From Niallia circulans (lineage in GTDB: Bacteria > Bacillota > Bacilli > Bacillales > Cytobacillaceae), in assembly GCF_007273535.1 (NCBI RefSeq), contig NZ_RIBP01000004.1, forward strand, positions 496,001-560,000: a stretch of 64,000 nt of DNA. The letters are read 5' to 3'. The stretch's first letter is position 1, and every line of letters starts with the position of its first letter. The notes under the pieces were generated by a model. The model made no database searches. It saw only the letters and a list, made by a program, of their open reading frames with translations, and was not told the DNA's origin. Both the position numbers and the translations under genes were made by a program. This document shows positions 43,882 through 53,061 of this stretch, in pieces.

Positions 43882-44693
43882 GAAACGGTTCTTGGCTGTA
43901 TTAAAATTTCAACACGTCTGTTTTTCTCTCTGCCTTTTTCTGTTTTATTGCTGGCAATCGGCTTAAATTCACCATAACCTTTTGCACTGAAGGAACTTGG
44001 ATTCAGCTTGTCATTATTACGCAATAACAGCTTCATAAAGTTAATCGCTCTGGAGACACTTAAATCCCAGTTTGATTCGAACTCCGCATTCTTAATCGGT
44101 ACATTATCTGTATGACCGCTGACAATGATGCTTCTCGGCGGGTCCATGATTAAAAGATTGGAAATCTCTGAAACTAAATGTTCATCCTTTTCTCTAATAT
44201 TGGCATTTCCTGATGTAAACAGGACATTATCTCTTATGGAGACAAGCAAACCTTCATCTGTTAAGGAAGTCTCCAATTTATCTTCTAAGTTGTTTTTTTC
44301 TATATAACTATCTAATTTATCTTGAACACCTTGCAGCTCTTCTTGATCTTGCTTTTGCTGCGCCTCTGAAAGCTCTTCCTCTGACACATTTGTGCTCTTA
44401 GAAGATTCTTCCTGAGATGCGTCTCCCTTGGTTTTATTGTTTTCATCCAAGTCGGACTTTTCTTCTACTTCAGCAGGAGTAGGACTTGGATATTCAAAGA
44501 TACCTGTTCCTGCTTGAAATTCCTGATTAAAAACTTCTGCCAATGCGGCAAACTTTTTCTGATCAACAGAGCTCATCGCATATAAAACGATAAACAATGC
44601 CAGCAATAATGTCAGTAAGTCAGCATATGGAACAAGCCATGATTCGTCAACATGCTCCTCATGATGCTCCTTTTTCTTTCTTTTCTTACTCAT
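43872..44693 (-). CDS. motB: Flagellar stator protein MotB
   Basis: A 273-residue protein. One N-terminal helix contains the proton-carrying Asp in VPYADLLTLL; a plug and acidic linker follow, then an OmpA-type peptidoglycan-binding domain (about 140-265) with VSGHTDNVPI and GYGEFKPIASN. With MotA it forms the stator that drives flagellar rotation. It overlaps motA by 8 bases. Confidence 0.95.
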   Translation of the reverse strand: MSKKRKKKEHHEEHVDESWLVPYADLLTLLLALFIVLYAMSSVDQKKFAALAEVFNQEFQAGTGIFEYPSPTPAEVEEKSDLDENNKTKGDASQEESSKSTNVSEEELSEAQQKQDQEELQGVQDKLDSYIEKNNLEDKLETSLTDEGLLVSIRDNVLFTSGNANIREKDEHLVSEISNLLIMDPPRSIIVSGHTDNVPIKNAEFESNWDLSVSRAINFMKLLLRNNDKLNPSSFSAKGYGEFKPIASNKTEKGREKNRRVEILIQPRTVSED

Positions 44694-45486
44694 TTCCGCT
44701 CACGCTGCCTTCCATTTCCTCAAGGAATTTCTTCCTTTCAGATATCGGCAAATAGGATGCTAGTTTTTGTTCGATAACACGTGGTGCTTCTCCTTCTAAA
44801 ATAGACAGGATTCCTTCAATCATCAAGTATTTTTGTTTTGCCTCGATTTTTGACTTTCTTTTCAGCTTGTTAGCAAATGGATGCCATAATACGTAACCTG
44901 TAAAGATACCAAGCATTGTTGCAACGAATGCTGCTGAGATAGCATGACCAAGACCTTCTGAATCGTCCATATAACCTAATGCGGCAATTAGCCCGATAAC
45001 AGCTCCAAGTACTCCAAGTGTCGGTGCATACGTTCCTGCTTGAGTAAAGATTAATGCAGAAGCCTGATGGCGATCTTCCATCGCTTCAATTTCTTCTGAT
45101 AGAACATCACGAATATATTCAGCACTTTGACCATCTACTGACATAGACAAGCCATTTTTCAAAAACGGGTCTTCCACTTCATCTGTTTTTGATTCTAATG
45201 CCAACAAACCTTCTTTACGTGCTAATTGAGCCCATTCAGAAAACATGCGGATAAGCTCCTTCGTGTCTGGAACCTTTTGTTCTTTAAAGATGACTCCAAA
45301 TAATTTAGGAACTTTTTTAATTTCACTTGTAGGGAATGCAATAACTACCGCTGCTATAGTCCCTAATATGATAATCAAAAGGGCAGCTGGGTTTGCAAGA
45401 ACAGAAGGGCTTACCCCTTTAAAGACCATTCCGACCCCGACTGCGATAATTGCTAATATAATACCAATCAATGATGTTTTATCCAT
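44686..45486 (-). CDS. motA: Flagellar stator protein MotA
   Basis: A 266-residue four-helix membrane protein with the conserved prolines in YAPTLGVLGAV and a cytoplasmic loop rich in charged residues (about 55-135) that contacts the rotor. It conducts ions with MotB to power rotation. ATG at 45486 is the start: the AGGTGG site lies 5 bases upstream, and an in-frame GTG nine bases before it overlaps that site. Confidence 0.95.
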   Translation of the reverse strand: MDKTSLIGIILAIIAVGVGMVFKGVSPSVLANPAALLIIILGTIAAVVIAFPTSEIKKVPKLFGVIFKEQKVPDTKELIRMFSEWAQLARKEGLLALESKTDEVEDPFLKNGLSMSVDGQSAEYIRDVLSEEIEAMEDRHQASALIFTQAGTYAPTLGVLGAVIGLIAALGYMDDSEGLGHAISAAFVATMLGIFTGYVLWHPFANKLKRKSKIEAKQKYLMIEGILSILEGEAPRVIEQKLASYLPISERKKFLEEMEGSVSGNE

Positions 45487-45575
45487 AAAAACCACCTATC
45501 ATACAGTTTATTCTTTTATCTTTTATTGCTATTACTTTTTTGTTTTATTACATTTTGATGACTTTCTCTTCCTTT

Positions 45576-45602
45576 TCTTCGACATTTCTCAGCAAGTTTT
45601 TA
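45576..45602 (-). promoter_or_regulatory. Candidate motA promoter, SigD-like, with Spo0A-box match
   Basis: Minus strand TAAA (45599-45602), 15 bases, GTCGAAGA (45576-45583), a partial match to the SigD pattern TAAA-N15-GCCGATAT. The -10 region contains TGTCGAA, an exact match to the Spo0A-box consensus TGNCGAA. Confidence 0.35.
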
Positions 45603-45990
45603 GAAAAAAATTGATTTTTATTTATATGAATTTTGTGAACGTTTTTTGAACACGACAAAAACAGCTGAAAAAAAAGCAAAATATAACCTTCTAAACATCA
45701 ATAATTATTATTTCTGCTAGCTAAAACTACCTTGGGATTTCAAATATAGTATAGGTTTACATTTAGTTCATCCACTGCGTGCGACGACTAGCTTTCCCTT
45801 AGTAGAAGTCGTGTGTCTCCGCTCCATCTCACTAGTATTTAAAACTAAGAACAAAAAACTGAACTATTAATCGATATCCGATAAATAGTTCAGTTTTAAC
45901 TAAGACTTATTCTTATGTCACAACATCTTTCTAACGGTGAATAAACACTTTAAAGGTGGATTGAGTAAGTATTGTTTCTAAATAACCAGG
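45603..45990. other. Non-coding gap with two hairpins
   Basis: No gene seen. It holds an imperfect hairpin with arms ACGACT / AGTCGT (45784-45789 / 45807-45812) in an unusually GC-richer stretch, and a 14-bp perfect inverted repeat (45855-45868 / 45884-45897) with a 15-base loop that could be a terminator. Nothing identifiable produces a transcript toward them. Confidence 0.45.
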
Positions 45991-46368
45991 CTATCTCCTC
46001 AATTTATCCTCTACCTTTTGCTGGTAGCTGCCAAATAGTTTTGAATGGCTGGTCCCTGTTCTTTTTTTCATTATTTGGTGGAATTGGATTAGCTTCTGAT
46101 TGTATTTGGTTTGTAATTTTGCTGTTTCAGCTTTATCCGTGCATGCCTTGATAAGATCCTCGATTGAAAGCAATTCTTGCTTTATTTCATTTTCTTCGAC
46201 TGAATGTCCGCTATTTTTCAAAATTCGGTAGGCCATGCGCAATTCCTGCGGCACAGCTGCCAAGCTGTCTTTAGGCAAGGGTTTTCCGAATCCAGGAAGA
46301 TTATTGAATTCTCCGTCTTGATAAGCTCTTTTTATCTTATCTTCCGATACAATTGAAGAGAAATCCAT
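45991..46368 (-). CDS. DUF1992 (DnaJ homologue C28-like) protein
   Basis: A 125-residue cytoplasmic protein: ERAYQDGEFxNLPGxGKPL-type segment (KRAYQDGEFNNLPGFGKPLP), then helices with LRMAYRILKNSG. This matches the DUF1992 domain shared with human DNAJC28, without a J domain. Function unknown. ATG at 46368 or the adjacent TTG at 46371 could be the start. Confidence 0.8.
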   Translation of the reverse strand: MDFSSIVSEDKIKRAYQDGEFNNLPGFGKPLPKDSLAAVPQELRMAYRILKNSGHSVEENEIKQELLSIEDLIKACTDKAETAKLQTKYNQKLIQFHQIMKKRTGTSHSKLFGSYQQKVEDKLRR

Positions 46369-46519
46369 CAATGCACATCCTTTCTTTTTTTATAAGTATA
46401 GCCTAGCAAAGGAGGAAATTCTTCACTTATACCCGTATTTGCGATTAAAAATATAACGTTTAGAAGAATAGAAATCTTTCTTTATCAGGACACTATTACA
46501 GTAAGAAAGGGGTGTAATA

Positions 46520-46675
46520 ATGGCTAGAGGAAAACATTTCGAACATAAGAAAAAGCATCACCCAGGTCCACTCCCAGAAGGTGTAAGAAAACATACACAT
46601 GCAGAAGATGCACCTGAAGATGAAGAATTTATCGTGACACAAGAAGCTTTTAAAAATCGTATAGAAGAAGAATGA
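46520..46675 (+). CDS. Small His-rich acidic-tailed protein (51 residues)
   Basis: Starts at ATG 46520 with GAAAGGGGTG 6 bases upstream. The N-terminal half is basic and His-rich (MARGKHFEHKKKHHPG), the C-terminal half acidic (EDAPEDEEFIVTQEAF). Such short MARGK-type proteins are seen in Bacillaceae but I cannot name a function. The clear ribosome site and biased composition support it as a gene. Confidence 0.6.
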   Translation: MARGKHFEHKKKHHPGPLPEGVRKHTHAEDAPEDEEFIVTQEAFKNRIEEE

Positions 46676-46831
46676 CTGCATGGAAAGGCGGCTTACTTGC
46701 CGGCTTTCCTCTCCATAACTATCCTCCGTTTATCCATTCCCGAACAACAAATGGTATAATATTGTTGATAAGACCTGAAGGCTGCAGGCGATTTGCCTGT
46801 TAAGATACAACAGGTGCTGGAAGGAGCAAAT

Positions 46832-48922
46832 ATGAAATCACTCGTACTTTGTGAAAAACCGAGTGTGGCAAGAGAAATTGCCAGAGTCCTCGGATGCAAT
46901 AAAACATCGAAAAGCTATATAGAATCAGACAAATATATCGTGACATGGGCATTAGGTCATCTTATTGAATTGAAGATGCCTGAGCATTATGATCCTAAAT
47001 ATAAAAATTGGGATTTAGCCGACTTACCAATCATTCCAGACAAGATGGATCTTAAAGTCATGAAGCAAACAAGCCATCAGTATAAAGCAATTGAACAGCT
47101 TGCTAAAAGAAAAGATGTTCATGAATGTATCATCGCAACAGATGCCGGGCGTGAAGGCGAGCTAGTAGCAAGATGGATATTGGATAAAATGCGTTTCCAA
47201 AAGCCAATGAAGCGACTATGGATTTCTTCACAGACAGACAAAGCAATTCTCGATGGGTTCCGTAAATTGAAATCAAGCAAAGAGTTTGATTCATTATATG
47301 CATCAGCAGTATGCCGGGCCCAAGCAGATTGGCTAATCGGCTTAAATGTAACACGCGCATTAACGACTAAGTTTAATGATCCCCTTTCTGCCGGAAGAGT
47401 ACAAACACCTACTTTATCTCTTGTTATTGAAAGAGAAAAACAAATTCAAGCCTTTGTACCGAAGGAATATTGGACAATCAGTGCCAAGATAGGAGAATCA
47501 AGCGCACAGTTTGAGAAAAATGGAGACAAACGAATTTTTTCTCAAGAACAAGTGGAAGGAATTATTAACAGCACGAAAAATGAGCGCGCGATGGTCACTT
47601 CCATGACACGTAAGGAAAAAACAGAGCATCACCCTCTTCCATATGATTTGACAGAGCTTCAGCGTGATGCAAACAAAATTTTCGGCTTTTCTGCTAAAAA
47701 GACATTAAATGTTATGCAAAAGCTGTATGAACAGCATAAATTAGTGACATATCCAAGAACGGACTCCCGCTACTTGACGACAGATATGAAGGATACCATG
47801 CTCGATAGGCTTCAAAGCGTGTCAGCAGCTTACAAGGAAGAAACACAAAAGCTGCTTGTCAAAAAAGGCAAAATGGAAGCAGCAAATATATTCAATAATG
47901 ACAGGGTTTCGGATCACCATGCCATCATTCCAACAGAACAGGCTGTGTTCCTTCATAAGCTGGATAATGATGAAAAGAAAATATACGATTTAATTGTTAA
48001 GAGATTTCTAGCACTCTTTTATCCGAAGTATAAATATGAAGTTATTGCGACAACATTGACAATTGGCGGACATAGCTTTGTTATTCATGATACAAATGTA
48101 ATCGAGCCTGGGTTTAAAGTTTTAACGGGCACAAAAGCTACAAGCAACACACTTCTCAGCTCCTTAAAGCAAGGTGAGGAAGTCGCCGTCAGCTCTGTTA
48201 AGAGTGAGCAAAAATGGACAGAGCCGCCACTTCGTTACAGTGAAGCGGATATACTAGGCAAAATGGAGAAGTTCGGCTTAGGCACACCTGCTACAAGAGC
48301 TGAAATTATTGAGCGCCTTGTTACAACAGAGGTTGTTGAAAGACAAAACGGCCGCTTCCACTCAACTCAAAAAGGGAAACAGCTTCTTGAACTGGTTAAT
48401 GATGACTTGACTTCGCCTGAGCTGACAGCGACATGGGAGCAAAAGCTTGAGGACATTGCAAAAGGCAAAGCAAATCCAGATAAATTTATGCAGGAAATTA
48501 AACAGCAGACAAAGCAGTTTATTCTTGAAATAAAAAACAGCGATAAAGCATACAAAATCCAGAATCTTACTGGTTCTAAATGTCCAGAATGCGGCTCTTT
48601 CCTGAAAGAAAAGAACACCAAAAACGGCAAGCTTCTTGTCTGCTCCAGCATGGACTGCAATTTCAGCAAACGGAAGGATCCTAAGCTTTCCAATAAACGC
48701 TGTCCGCAATGCCATAAAAAGATGGAAATCCATAACGGAAAAGCAGGCACCTACTTCCAATGCCGTAGCTGTAATGTTGTTGAAAAGGCAGAAGATCGCA
48801 AGAAAAAAGTCAGCAAAAAAGAAGAACGAAAGCTTGTTCAGAAATACACGAAGGATGAAGGCTTCGGCAACAGCCTTGGTGATTTATTAAAGGCAGCTAT
48901 GAATAAAGAGGACGATAAATAA
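46832..48922 (+). CDS. topB: DNA topoisomerase III
   Basis: A 696-residue type IA topoisomerase. The Toprim domain begins LCEKPSVAREIARVLG and has DAGREGELVAR; the catalytic Tyr is in YPRTDSRYL. The C-terminus carries zinc-finger modules (CPECGSFL...C...C and CPQCHKKM...C...C). It decatenates and relaxes DNA through single-strand passage. The ATG at 46832 follows GGAAGGAG; the thirteen upstream codons lack a site. Confidence 0.95.
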   Translation: MKSLVLCEKPSVAREIARVLGCNKTSKSYIESDKYIVTWALGHLIELKMPEHYDPKYKNWDLADLPIIPDKMDLKVMKQTSHQYKAIEQLAKRKDVHECIIATDAGREGELVARWILDKMRFQKPMKRLWISSQTDKAILDGFRKLKSSKEFDSLYASAVCRAQADWLIGLNVTRALTTKFNDPLSAGRVQTPTLSLVIEREKQIQAFVPKEYWTISAKIGESSAQFEKNGDKRIFSQEQVEGIINSTKNERAMVTSMTRKEKTEHHPLPYDLTELQRDANKIFGFSAKKTLNVMQKLYEQHKLVTYPRTDSRYLTTDMKDTMLDRLQSVSAAYKEETQKLLVKKGKMEAANIFNNDRVSDHHAIIPTEQAVFLHKLDNDEKKIYDLIVKRFLALFYPKYKYEVIATTLTIGGHSFVIHDTNVIEPGFKVLTGTKATSNTLLSSLKQGEEVAVSSVKSEQKWTEPPLRYSEADILGKMEKFGLGTPATRAEIIERLVTTEVVERQNGRFHSTQKGKQLLELVNDDLTSPELTATWEQKLEDIAKGKANPDKFMQEIKQQTKQFILEIKNSDKAYKIQNLTGSKCPECGSFLKEKNTKNGKLLVCSSMDCNFSKRKDPKLSNKRCPQCHKKMEIHNGKAGTYFQCRSCNVVEKAEDRKKKVSKKEERKLVQKYTKDEGFGNSLGDLLKAAMNKEDDK

Positions 48923-48923
48923 G

Positions 48924-48950
48924 AAAAAGCAGACCAATGGTCTGCTTTTT
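48924..48950. terminator. Bidirectional terminator topB / MFS
   Basis: 12-bp perfect stem (48924-48935 / 48939-48950) with a 3-base loop and T-run on both outward sides. Confidence 0.9.
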
Positions 48951-50141
48951 TCAATGTGAAATTCGGTCTACATGGTGAAGATGCTTTCTGCCTGTTGCAA
49001 CAGCTGCCATTGCCAGCAATACAAAAATTGCTCCGACTATAAATGGCACATGCGGAGAATATACCTCTGCCAATTTATTCGCAAGCCACGGTCCAACTGC
49101 TCCACCAAAAAAGCGAACAAAGCTGTAGGCTGCCGAAGCTGTTGCTCTCTCAACAGGAGCTACTTCCATAACTGCTGTCGTTATAAGTGTATTGTTTGTT
49201 CCTAAGAAAAGCCCTGCCACAATAACTGCAACAATAATTACTGCCTTGCTGTCTGTCCAGATGCCCATTGCGAGTAGTGTTGAAGCAAATAAAATCAGCA
49301 TGGCAGTCATTGACTTAATCGTACCGAATCTTTCCTGCAGTCTTGGCGCAATGAAAACAGAGGTAACAGCTAGACATAAGCCCCAGCCTAGAAAGACGTA
49401 GCCTAAACCATGTTCATCCAATTCCATCACAAAAGGAGAGTATGCCATCAATGTGAAAAAGCCTATATTATATAAAAAGGCCGTTAATCCTAAACGGAAT
49501 AATCCAGGATATTTAAGTGCCTTAATCGGATCTAAAACAGAGCTTTTCACCTTTGGCTTTTCTAATTTAGGCATTTTCAGCAATAATGCTAAAAAGGCGA
49601 TAATCATTAAGATACTTACACCGAAAAATGGTCCTCGCCATGAAATCGAGCCAAGTTCCCCGCCAAGAAGCGGACCTACTGAAATACCTAAGCCAATTGC
49701 TGCTTCATAAAGTATAATAGCTTTTGCCGTTCCACCCGTTGATAATCCAACAATAGCTGATAATGCTGTTGCAATAAACAATGCATTTCCTAAGCCCCAT
49801 CCGCCGCGGAAGCCGACAATCTGCCAGATACCATTAGAAGATCCTGCTAAGCCAGCAAATACGATTGTAAATAAAATCCCTGTCAGCAGTGTCCATTTAA
49901 TCCCAATCCGGCTTGATACAACCCCAGTGATTAACATTGCAATCCCTGTGATCAAGTTATAGCTTGAAAACAATAAAGATACCTGACTTGGTGTCGCATC
50001 CAACTGCACAGCAATTGCAGGCAAAATCGGATCAACAAGCCCCAGTCCCATAAAGGAAATAATCGTTGCACAAAAGATTACCCAAATGACTAGCGGCTGT
50101 TTATTTGGTGTTTCCAATGAAGTAACAGTCTCCCTGCTCAT
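48951..50141 (-). CDS. MFS efflux transporter
   Basis: A 396-residue, 12-helix major facilitator of the drug-efflux (DHA1) type: DPILPAIAVQL in helix 1, SRIGIKWTLL in loop 2-3, and the helix-5 antiporter-like AIGLGISVGPLLGG. Substrate unknown. Divergent from a MerR-type regulator and sharing its promoter region, which suggests inducible efflux. ATG 50141 follows AAGGAT; another ATG at 50150 overlaps that site. Confidence 0.8.
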   Translation of the reverse strand: MSRETVTSLETPNKQPLVIWVIFCATIISFMGLGLVDPILPAIAVQLDATPSQVSLLFSSYNLITGIAMLITGVVSSRIGIKWTLLTGILFTIVFAGLAGSSNGIWQIVGFRGGWGLGNALFIATALSAIVGLSTGGTAKAIILYEAAIGLGISVGPLLGGELGSISWRGPFFGVSILMIIAFLALLLKMPKLEKPKVKSSVLDPIKALKYPGLFRLGLTAFLYNIGFFTLMAYSPFVMELDEHGLGYVFLGWGLCLAVTSVFIAPRLQERFGTIKSMTAMLILFASTLLAMGIWTDSKAVIIVAVIVAGLFLGTNNTLITTAVMEVAPVERATASAAYSFVRFFGGAVGPWLANKLAEVYSPHVPFIVGAIFVLLAMAAVATGRKHLHHVDRISH

Positions 50142-50190
50142 TAATATCATCCTTCTTTTTATTAATTAATCGATTTAATAATCCATGTAA

Positions 50191-50226
50191 AGTATAACCC
50201 TTATTAACGTTTACGTCAACGTTAAT
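50191..50226 (-). promoter_or_regulatory. MFS promoter with palindromic operator
   Basis: Minus strand TTGACG (50214-50219), 17 bases, TATACT (50191-50196). A perfect 9-bp inverted repeat ATTAACGTT-N6-AACGTTAAT (50203-50226) covers the -35 box, so a bound regulator would block the MFS promoter. Confidence 0.65.
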
Positions 50227-50333
50227 GTTTGGTGGTGAATCGCTTGCTCTTTTCTTTTCAATATGCCAAAGTTAATAAGAGTTAGTTGGATTACATGCTG
50301 CTTTTTTAGAGCATTGTTAAAAGGAGCAACAAT

Positions 50334-50771
50334 ATGGAATTTCTGAAAATTGATGATGTAGCCAAAAGGAGCGGATTGACTAAACGGACAATTCGTTACT
50401 ATGAGCAGATAGGACTTATCCCTTCCCCAGAAAGAAGTGATGGGGGTTATCGTTTATATACAGAAGAACATGTGACACTATTACAGAAAATCACCAACGC
50501 AAAGGATGTACTTGGCTTCTCCCTTCAAGAACTGCAGGAGTTCATTGCTTTAAGTGATGCTTTGGAGCTGCAGAAAATTGATTATCGGCAAGTAAAAGGA
50601 ACGAGCCTGCAAAGAGAAAAGCTGGAAAGAATATTAGAAACGACATTAGAGCAACTGAAGCTGATTGAGTTAAAAAAGCAAAATATCCTTAAAGTCGAGG
50701 AGGATATAATCTCATTAAAGAACCGGGCGGAGGCTGCATTAAAAAGATGGGCCGAAGAAGACAGTAAATAA
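50334..50771 (+). CDS. MerR-family regulator
   Basis: A 145-residue protein. The MerR winged helix (1-70) has DVAKRSGLTKRTIRYYEQIG and GGYRLYTEEHV; a long dimerisation coiled coil follows (about 80-135). No cysteine cluster is present, so the effector is not an evident metal. Probably controls the divergent MFS gene. AAAGGAGC precedes the ATG. Confidence 0.85.
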   Translation: MEFLKIDDVAKRSGLTKRTIRYYEQIGLIPSPERSDGGYRLYTEEHVTLLQKITNAKDVLGFSLQELQEFIALSDALELQKIDYRQVKGTSLQREKLERILETTLEQLKLIELKKQNILKVEEDIISLKNRAEAALKRWAEEDSK

Positions 50772-50810
50772 CAGAAAGCCAGCATTCCTCATGCTGGCTT
50801 TCTGTTATTT
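50766..50810. terminator. Bidirectional terminator spanning two stop codons
   Basis: 20-bp perfect inverted repeat (50766-50785 / 50791-50810) with a 5-base loop. It contains the stop codons of merR and of the converging HAD gene. Confidence 0.85.
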
Positions 50811-51473
50811 ACTATTTGCAAACTGGCTGAGCAATTCCTCAACAGTTAAATAATCTGTACTCGGTACATTCCACTCTGCTTGCTTCAATGTAGCGGAATT
50901 TCCGATGCTGACGGAAAACATTTGTGTTTCCATTATTCCTTTAAGCCCTGCCTCCCCATCTTCCACAGCTGCACAGCTCTCATATGGAACACCAAGGCAG
51001 TCGGCTGCTGTTAGGAATATTTCCGGATCTGGCTTTCCGTTTTTCAGCTTTTTGGGATCAACAATGCACTCAAACCAATCTTTTATACCGAATTTCTCCA
51101 ACAGAAATGGAGCATTGGAGCTGGAAGAAGCAATCCCCATCTTAATGCCAGATTTTTTCAGATGGAACAGGAATTCATACATACCAGGAAGCATGTCTCC
51201 TTTTGTGAATTCAGCAATAAGCTCCCTATAGTACTCCCCTTTTTTATTTCCTAGCAGCAGCTTCTCTTCCTCTGTAACATCCCTGCTGCATCTGTTCGAA
51301 AGCTCGTCCATCAATACCTTCCGAGGTATCCCTTGAAAGCGAAGGTTGTCATCTATTGTATATGGAACCCCAAGCTCATCAGCAATTCTTTTTGTTGCTT
51401 CATAATAATGCTCGACAGTATCTGCAATTACACCATCAAAATCAAATATAACAGCTTTTAAAGTTCGTTTCAT
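50805..51473 (-). CDS. HAD hydrolase, beta-phosphoglucomutase-like
   Basis: A 222-residue HAD protein with IFDFDGVIADT, the cap-domain RFQGIPRKVLMDEL, ASSSSNAPFLLEKFGI, KKLKNGKPDPEIFL and VEDGEAG. The QGIxR segment is characteristic of beta-phosphoglucomutase, although no maltose/trehalose phosphorylase is nearby, so a general phosphatase cannot be excluded. ATG 51473 follows GGAGG. Confidence 0.8.
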   Translation of the reverse strand: MKRTLKAVIFDFDGVIADTVEHYYEATKRIADELGVPYTIDDNLRFQGIPRKVLMDELSNRCSRDVTEEEKLLLGNKKGEYYRELIAEFTKGDMLPGMYEFLFHLKKSGIKMGIASSSSNAPFLLEKFGIKDWFECIVDPKKLKNGKPDPEIFLTAADCLGVPYESCAAVEDGEAGLKGIMETQMFSVSIGNSATLKQAEWNVPSTDYLTVEELLSQFANSK

Positions 51474-51780
51474 GATTTCCTCCGTCACGTAATAATCTAT
51501 ATATTATAGCAAAAACTTAGAGGTGATGCCGTCTCTCGCTAAATCAAAAATAAAGGCTAGTTATTATCGGAACATAGCTTTATTGCAAATAAATCTTCTA
51601 CTATTATGACAAATCAGTTTATTTATGAACGTAAACAAGCTACAATGAATAAAAGGATTTGCCACATCAGACATTATATTGATAAAGCAGAACGACTCTT
51701 GCATGCAAATTGCGAGATATCGTATCAGCTCTTAAAAGGCAATCGTTACATATTACGCTCTTTAGCAAAGGAGAATAGCA
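51474..51780. other. Leader and promoter region of ampS
   Basis: No convincing gene. TACAAT at 51640 could be a -10 box, with a weak -35 upstream. The frame at 51606-51842 lacks a ribosome site and runs into ampS, so it is not called. Confidence 0.4.
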
Positions 51781-53013
51781 ATGAGTACATTTCAGCAGAA
51801 TTTAGAAAAATACGCAGAACTTGCAGTGAAGGTAGGAGTTAATATCCAGCCTGAACAAACGCTTGTAGTTAATACAACAATCGATGCAGCAGAGTTTGTC
51901 CGCCTAGTCGTTCGCAAAGCATATGAAGCAGGTGCAAAAAATGTTGTCGTGAACTGGACAGACGATACTGTTACAAGAACAAAATACGAGCTTGCGCCCG
52001 CTGAGGCATTTTTAGAATATCCGGAATGGAGAGCAAAAGAAACAGAAGAGCTTGCTAAAGCTGGGGCTGCATTCATGTCCGTCCTATCATCAAGTCCTGA
52101 TTTACTTAAAGGCATTGCAACAGAAAAAATCGCTAACTTCCAAAAGGCATCTGGAAAAGCATTGAGCACCTTCCGTAAATATGTGCAATCAGATAAGGTC
52201 AGCTGGACTGTTGTCGGTGTCCCTTCTGCTGCATGGGCGAATACTGTATTTGCAAATAAACCGGAAGAAACACGCGTTGACCTTCTTTGGGACGCTATCT
52301 TCAAAGCATCCAGAGTGGATCAAGAACAACCAATCGAGGCATGGAAGCAGCATGACAAGAATCTTCATGAAAAAGTTGATTACTTAAACAACAAAGCTTA
52401 TAAAAAGCTGCATTACAAAGCTCCTGGCACAGACTTGACAATTGAACTGCCAGAAAACCATCTATGGTGCGGTGCTGGAAGTATTAATGAAAAAGGCTTT
52501 GAATTTATGGCAAATATGCCAACTGAGGAAGTTTTCACAGTACCTCACAAAACTGGTGTAAACGGCACTGTTGCAAGCACAAAGCCATTAAGCTATGGCG
52601 GAAACATCATCGACAACTTCTCCGTAACATTTAAAGACGGCAGAATTGTTGATGTGAAAGCAGAGCAAGGCGAAGAGATTCTGCGCCAGCTTGTTGAAAC
52701 AGATGAAGGCTCTCATTACTTAGGTGAAGTCGCACTTGTACCGCATCGCTCGCCTATTTCAGAGTCCAATATTCTTTATTACAATACATTGTTTGACGAA
52801 AACGCATCGAATCATTTAGCAATTGGAAGCGCGTATGCATTCTGCATTAAAGGCGGAAAAACAATGTCCAGCGAAGAATTGGCTGCTGCAGGTTTGAACG
52901 AAAGTATTACACATGTCGACTTCATGATTGGGTCTGATAAAATGGATATCGACGGCATTACAGCAGATGGAAAAACAGAAGCAGTCTTCCGTAATGGAGA
53001 TTGGGCTTTCTAA
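51781..53013 (+). CDS. ampS: M29-family aminopeptidase
   Basis: A 410-residue metallo-aminopeptidase of the AmpS/PepS/T family. NMPTEEVFTVPHKTGVNGT supplies the glutamate and histidine ligands; SHYLGEVALVPH and THVDFMIGSDKMDIDG give the others. It removes N-terminal amino acids from peptides in the cytoplasm with two divalent metal ions. AAAGGAG precedes the ATG. It ends at a strong terminator. Confidence 0.92.
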   Translation: MSTFQQNLEKYAELAVKVGVNIQPEQTLVVNTTIDAAEFVRLVVRKAYEAGAKNVVVNWTDDTVTRTKYELAPAEAFLEYPEWRAKETEELAKAGAAFMSVLSSSPDLLKGIATEKIANFQKASGKALSTFRKYVQSDKVSWTVVGVPSAAWANTVFANKPEETRVDLLWDAIFKASRVDQEQPIEAWKQHDKNLHEKVDYLNNKAYKKLHYKAPGTDLTIELPENHLWCGAGSINEKGFEFMANMPTEEVFTVPHKTGVNGTVASTKPLSYGGNIIDNFSVTFKDGRIVDVKAEQGEEILRQLVETDEGSHYLGEVALVPHRSPISESNILYYNTLFDENASNHLAIGSAYAFCIKGGKTMSSEELAAAGLNESITHVDFMIGSDKMDIDGITADGKTEAVFRNGDWAF

Positions 53014-53021
53014 GAATAACC

Positions 53022-53061
53022 AAAAACAACCCTGGGAGATAAGTCTGCCAAGGTTGTTTTT
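53022..53061. terminator. Bidirectional terminator
   Basis: 14-base arms (53022-53035 / 53048-53061) with one mismatch and a 12-base loop, followed by T7. Confidence 0.8.

Noticed and set aside
51606..51842. 78-codon frame just upstream of and overlapping ampS
   Set aside because: No ribosome site at its start, it overlaps the well-supported ampS start by about 60 bases, and the region before ampS looks like a leader.
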